A stretch of 8,830 bases of DNA, taken from Clostridia bacterium. Lineage in GTDB: Bacteria > Bacillota > Clostridia > Lutisporales > Lutisporaceae. The position numbers and the translations under genes were made by a program. The stretch is taken from NCBI GenBank assembly GCA_029256365.1, contig JAQSYB010000066.1, positions 1 to 8,830 of the forward strand, read 5' to 3'. Shown here piece after piece: positions 6,185-8,830 of this stretch. The stretch's first letter is position 1. Each line of letters starts with the position of its first letter. Below the pieces are notes generated by a model, which saw only the letters and a list, made by a program, of their open reading frames with translations, was not told the origin of the DNA and did not search any database.

Positions 6185-6213
6185 ATAGTATTATTGTCGC
6201 CATTATACTTCAA
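6185..6213 (-). promoter_or_regulatory. Possible promoter of the FadR-family regulator gene
   Basis: On the minus strand, TTGAAG (6213-6208), 17 bases and TACTAT (6190-6185) would start transcription near 6178, 28 bases before the ATG. The -10 lies within a perfect 13-base A/T palindrome, ATAATA-G-TATTAT (6182-6194). An alternative TATAAT lies at 6207-6202 but has no decent -35. No TGGTC-type operator is visible here, so autoregulation through the same site is not supported. Confidence 0.4.
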
Positions 6214-6265
6214 CTATAACACTTTTTATTCATTTCTGAAATAAAAATCGTTATTTAAGATACAT

Positions 6266-6300
6266 AAAAAGCCAGACTCCCTTTGTTAGAGTCTGGCTTT
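6266..6300 (-). terminator. Rho-independent terminator of the SLH-protein gene
   Basis: AAAGCCAGACTC (6268-6279) and GAGTCTGGCTTT (6289-6300) form a perfect 12-bp stem with a 9-base loop. On the minus strand it runs into TTTTTATG. It starts 13 bases after the gene's stop codon and separates that gene from the regulator. Confidence 0.9.
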
Positions 6301-6313
6301 GCTGCTTTTTACT

Positions 6314-7342
6314 TTATTTTATCTTTATTTCATAACCATCTGGGTTTACTATAAATCCACTTGACTTGCCAACAATATAAGCCTTCAAATAGGCTGGCTT
6401 TGCTGTCATGTTGTCCAAGGCCTCTTTATTCATTTCCTCAACAAATTCTATTGATTCACCTGATTCAATAACGGTTTCTGTCAAAGCCATAATAAATAAC
6501 TTATCTGCTGACCATGTATATAAGATATTCCGTTCTGAGTCAAGCAATGAAAAATCAAATCTTTGCCCAGAGCTGTGGTTGATTACAATTTGTTCTTTTG
6601 ACAGATTGGTGATTGTTAATTTCATCTTTAACAAATCATCTGTTAACTCAGCTGCTGGTGTAACTACAATTTGTAGATTTTCTTTTATTAATTGGTTTAA
6701 CAACCTGTCAATTACAGTTGCAGCCTGCGCTCTTGTACTAAGATTCTTTGGATAGAATTTATTATTGAAAGGTCTTTTTAAAAGTCCCATATACTCTGCT
6801 CTTGCAACATCGCCGCTGTAAGAAGGATTTATTTCTTGATCATCAGCAAAGGGTTTGTAATCTAATTTTATCATTTTATAGTTTTCACCCATTTTATGTT
6901 TATAGGCATTCATAATATAATGCACCATTTCATCTCTTGTCATTGTGCTATTTGGTCTAAACTGGCCTTTGTAGTCTATAATATTTGTAATCACTAAGTC
7001 ATACAAAGCCGAAGCATATATATCTTCATTTTTGACATCCTCAAAGAATTCGTTGATGTCTGTGGCTTTGAAATATGCGATTTTGATTTCTAAAGCTTTA
7101 TGCAGCATAAGCACAAATTCACTTCTTGTAATTGCTTGATTTGGAAGGAACTTACCATCTTTTCCAGCAAAGTCATCCTTGTCAACAATCCTGTTTATGG
7201 ATTCCTCAGCCCAATGCTTCGATATATCAGTAAATTTAACATCTCCAGCCAAATTAACTGTCGATCCGTCTGCATAAACCAATGAGTTTGTAAAAACAAT
7301 TGCTGCAATGAGCATCCATGCTAATAAGTTCTTTTTCATCAT
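6314..7342 (-). CDS. Secreted SLH-domain protein with C-terminal BsuPI-like domain
   Basis: A 342-residue exported protein. A signal peptide (MMKKNLLAWMLIAAIVFTNS, likely cut near VYA-DG, about residue 24) is followed by three S-layer homology domains: about 37-84 (FTDISKHWAEESI...ITRSEF), 99-147 (FEDVKNEDIYASAL...MTRDEM) and 164-215 (FADD...STRAQAATVI). These normally bind pyruvylated cell-wall polymer and hold the protein on the cell surface. The last 120 residues match the BsuPI family (intracellular proteinase inhibitor): NHSSGQRFDFSLLDSE then ILYTWSADKLFIMAL, in a beta-rich stretch. GAGGTG precedes two tandem ATGs (7342 and 7339); both are usable. The gene stands alone between the hairpin at 7385-7422 and its own terminator. 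Its role is unknown. Inhibition of a protease is only suggested by the family name, and most relatives are untested. Confidence 0.85.
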   Translation of the reverse strand: MMKKNLLAWMLIAAIVFTNSLVYADGSTVNLAGDVKFTDISKHWAEESINRIVDKDDFAGKDGKFLPNQAITRSEFVLMLHKALEIKIAYFKATDINEFFEDVKNEDIYASALYDLVITNIIDYKGQFRPNSTMTRDEMVHYIMNAYKHKMGENYKMIKLDYKPFADDQEINPSYSGDVARAEYMGLLKRPFNNKFYPKNLSTRAQAATVIDRLLNQLIKENLQIVVTPAAELTDDLLKMKLTITNLSKEQIVINHSSGQRFDFSLLDSERNILYTWSADKLFIMALTETVIESGESIEFVEEMNKEALDNMTAKPAYLKAYIVGKSSGFIVNPDGYEIKIK

Positions 7343-7384
7343 ATTTCACCTCATAAAAGTTATTTCTATACGTTTATTAGACGA

Positions 7385-7422
7385 TTAGAAAGGTGAATTG
7401 TTCCAACAATACCTCTTTCTAA
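7385..7422 (-). terminator. Hairpin after the selenoprotein gene, terminator-like but without a T-run on this strand
   Basis: TTAGAA...TTCTAA arms enclose AGGT/ACCT and ATTGT/ACAAT pairings with small bulges and a TGGA loop. It starts 6 bases after the TAA of the selenoprotein gene. On the minus strand the following bases (TCGTCTAATAAACG) are not T-rich, while on the plus strand it is followed by GGCTTTTTAG. It may only stabilise the message end, or be a weak terminator. Confidence 0.45.
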
Positions 7423-7428
7423 GGCTTT

Positions 7429-7722
7429 TTAGTAGTGCATAACAATGCCATCCACTTCCAACTCTTTGACCCAGAGAAATTTCCTTAAGAAGATATGTAT
7501 TCCATTGCTATGTATCTGTAATCCTTTTCTTATATAAACATTGATGGCATCAACCTGATACAAATCAAAATTCTCTTCATTCTGAGGCTTTCCCAACTGA
7601 ACTGTTGGGCTTTGTACTGCACATCAGCCGCCACTTCCAGACTTAATAAACAGCGTTACTGAAGAATCAATAGATTTTTTCTTAATAAAATCAGATGCAT
7701 AGTCTTGTATCCTAATGTTCAT
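7429..7722 (-). CDS. Small selenoprotein with Sec-Cys pair (CC/Se-motif, HesB-like family), UGA read as Sec at codon 33
   Basis: A 97-residue gene with TGA at codon 33 (7624-7626) in an otherwise open frame ending in TAA. It starts MNIRIQDYASDFIKKKSI, reaches FIKSGSGG, then Sec33-Cys34-AVQSPTVQLGKPQNEE. It continues through FDLYQVDAINVYIRKGL and HIFLRKFLWVKELEVDGI. Both sides of the UGA read as one protein: beta-strand pattern, and glycines before the Sec as in the metal-binding loop of HesB/IscA-type proteins. The C-terminal Cys-x-Cys of IscA is absent. I recall a family annotated as 'CC/Se motif (seleno)protein' in Clostridia with Cys-Cys or Sec-Cys here; that name is from memory. GGAGG lies 7 bases before the ATG, and a bacterial SECIS hairpin follows the UGA at the right distance. 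The gene follows fdhD, itself part of selenium-linked formate metabolism. A redox or metal-binding role is plausible but unproven. If UGA were a stop, only a 32-residue peptide would result. Confidence 0.85.
7592..7626 (-). promoter_or_regulatory. Bacterial SECIS element directing Sec insertion at UGA 7624-7626
   Basis: The stem CCCAAC (7609-7604 on the minus strand) and GUUGGG (7597-7592) is perfect, 6 bp, with the 6-base loop AGUUCA. The loop begins 20 bases after the UGA. These values sit inside the known bacterial SECIS limits: a short stem, a loop of 3-14 bases with a G among the first two bases, and 16-37 bases from UGA to loop. It should bind SelB carrying Sec-tRNA. Confidence 0.8.
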
Positions 7723-7773
7723 AAATACACCTCCATTTCATTCATATCCTATTTAAATGTTCCTTGTACTTAT

Positions 7774-7779
7774 ATTATA
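7774..7779 (-). promoter_or_regulatory. Possible -10 element for the selenoprotein gene
   Basis: TATAAT on the minus strand, 52 bases before the ATG, in the 80-base gap after fdhD. No convincing -35 is present (GGTTTT at 17 bases), so read-through from fdhD is as likely as a separate promoter. No terminator hairpin is visible in the gap. Confidence 0.35.
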
Positions 7780-7802
7780 ACATAAGATTTAGCTGCAAAA
7801 CC

Positions 7803-8579
7803 TCACACAATAATTCTGTCGCTGCCGCAATAGATGCTCATTCGATTCCCTCGTGCAAAGCCTACCATAGTAATATTTGATTTCCTCGCAAGGTCCAAGG
7901 CCATATCTGTTGGGGCAGAATGAGAAACAATGATTGGTATGCCTGCCCTTGCTGCTTTTATGGCTATGTCTGAAGAAATTCTTCCAGTGGCCAGCAGCAG
8001 CTTATCCTCTAGAGCTATATTGTTGCGCAGTGCCTTCCCAATGACCTTATCCAGCGCATTATGCCTTCCAATATCCTCTGAAAAACAAAGGATGTCCTTG
8101 CTGCTGCAAATAGCGCAGCTATGTACCCCCCCGGTCTCCTTAAAAAGCTCTGATTTTTGATTGAATTCCCTCATCAAGAGCAAAATATCCTGAGCTGAGT
8201 ACTGTTTGTTGTTTTCCACGGGTTTCATATCCTTGTCTTCGAGAATTCTCATATCTATACTGCCCTTGGCACATCCTGAGGTCAATACTCTTCTCTCATC
8301 AAGGTCTTCCTCCAAATCATAATCCAATATCACACAAACTATATTTTCACTTGTCTCCACCGCTCTTTTAACGGATTCCATAGATTGAATAATGCCCTGA
8401 GAAAATAGATGACCAAGAGCCAACTCAATTTTCTCATTTGGGGTATACATAAGGGATGAATAATAGTTTTTATTAATATATACATTCAACACTTTTTCAA
8501 CTATTATTTCATCTGTGACTTCCTGCTTCACACCATTGTTGATTTTTATTATGTCTACTCTTTTTTTAGACTTCATCAC
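7803..8579 (-). CDS. fdhD: FdhD, formate dehydrogenase accessory sulfurtransferase (GTG start)
   Basis: A 258-residue FdhD. In E. coli it carries sulfur from the cysteine desulfurase IscS to the molybdenum or tungsten bis-MGD cofactor of formate dehydrogenase. Motifs seen are TGGVHSCAICSS (149-160), EDIGRHNALDKVIG (168-181), ATGRISSDIAIKAARAGIPI (197-216), SHSAPTDMALDLA (219-231) and GFARGNRMSIY (240-250). The sulfur-carrying loop, usually CxxC (Cys121-Cys124 in E. coli), is TSGCAKG here, with a single Cys103. GTG at 8579 is chosen because AGGAGG lies 10 bases before it; the next codon, ATG at 8576, is 13 bases away and also possible. No formate dehydrogenase gene lies in the window. The selenoprotein gene follows 80 bases downstream. 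Confidence 0.93.
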   Translation of the reverse strand: MMKSKKRVDIIKINNGVKQEVTDEIIVEKVLNVYINKNYYSSLMYTPNEKIELALGHLFSQGIIQSMESVKRAVETSENIVCVILDYDLEEDLDERRVLTSGCAKGSIDMRILEDKDMKPVENNKQYSAQDILLLMREFNQKSELFKETGGVHSCAICSSKDILCFSEDIGRHNALDKVIGKALRNNIALEDKLLLATGRISSDIAIKAARAGIPIIVSHSAPTDMALDLARKSNITMVGFARGNRMSIYCGSDRIIV

Positions 8580-8659
8580 TTTTTCTTACCCTCCTATCAG
8601 TCCATTCGCGGACAAGCAGCAAGCGCCTTACCCTTTCAATGTATTTGTTAAATTACTTT

Positions 8660-8689
8660 ATTATATATAGTTTACAGAAAGATTGTCTA
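8660..8689 (-). promoter_or_regulatory. Promoter of fdhD
   Basis: On the minus strand, TAGACA (8689-8684), an 18-base spacer and TATAAT (8665-8660) give a good vegetative promoter. Transcription would start near 8653 and leave a leader of about 73 bases. The leader contains a short GTCC-GCGAAT-GGAC hairpin that I do not recognise as a known riboswitch. Confidence 0.65.
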
Positions 8690-8830
8690 TAGTGAATAGG
8701 CCATTTCTAGAAAGATAGATTAAGTTAAGACGCAAAATCTAGAGTCAATACATCGAGTCCCATCATAGTATGAATATATGAACTGATATTTATTGCTGCA
8801 TGCTGTCAAAAAAAATTCTAGGAGTATAAC

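Noticed and set aside
7429..7722. Reading the small gene after fdhD as a pseudogene with a nonsense mutation
   Set aside because: The ribosome site, intact frame on both sides, Cys right after the UGA, SECIS hairpin and fdhD neighbour all favour selenocysteine decoding; no other lesion is present.
8580..8660. Molybdenum-cofactor riboswitch in the fdhD leader
   Set aside because: The leader is only about 73 bases with one 4-bp hairpin, too small and without the expected conserved helices.
8820..8830. AGGAG near the right edge as ribosome site of a plus-strand gene starting outside the window
   Set aside because: Only six bases follow and no start codon is visible, so it cannot be supported. 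In 8690-8830 I see no gene, only a short palindrome TTTCTAGAAA (8704-8713).

Overview
The window is low-GC DNA with every recognisable gene on the minus strand, so transcription runs right to left. It looks like a strictly anaerobic, selenocysteine-using Firmicute of the class Clostridia. The clues are a flavin-based electron-bifurcating lactate dehydrogenase operon of the Acetobacterium Lct type, an Mrp/Mbh-type sodium antiporter cluster, an S-layer homology (SLH) protein, fdhD, and strong AGGAGG ribosome binding sites. I do not claim a genus.

Layout in transcription order. (1) 8579-7803: fdhD, the sulfurtransferase that activates formate dehydrogenase, behind a good promoter (8660-8689). 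(2) 7722-7429: a 97-residue gene with an in-frame UGA (7624-7626) followed by a well-placed bacterial SECIS hairpin. I read it as a small selenoprotein with a Sec-Cys pair. An ordinary gene caller would miss or truncate it. (3) 7342-6314: an exported protein with three SLH domains and a C-terminal BsuPI-like domain, closed by a perfect hairpin terminator. (4) 6150-5452: a GntR/FadR-family regulator with its own terminator. (5) 5227-1639: etfB (lctB), etfA with an N-terminal one-cluster ferredoxin domain (lctC), and the FAD lactate dehydrogenase (lctD). The promoter is TTGAAA-N17-TAATAT, and a perfect TGGTC-T-GACCA operator sits just downstream of it; a GC-rich terminator closes the operon. (6) 1461-1: the start of an Mrp/Mbh-type antiporter cluster in the order E, F, G, DUF4040 (MbhD-like), MbhE-like, running off the left edge.

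How they fit together: the FadR-type protein probably senses lactate and releases the lctBCD promoter. LctBCD would then oxidise lactate with NAD+, driven by simultaneous oxidation of reduced ferredoxin. The antiporter-type module belongs to the same sodium/proton and ferredoxin energy economy, but its electron or hydrogenase partner, if any, lies outside the window. FdhD and the selenoprotein both point to selenium use.

The two observations most worth following are the unannotated Sec-Cys selenoprotein and the 161-base structured spacer between etfB and etfA. In that spacer one hairpin and a hairpin that would hide the etfA ribosome binding site share bases and cannot both form.
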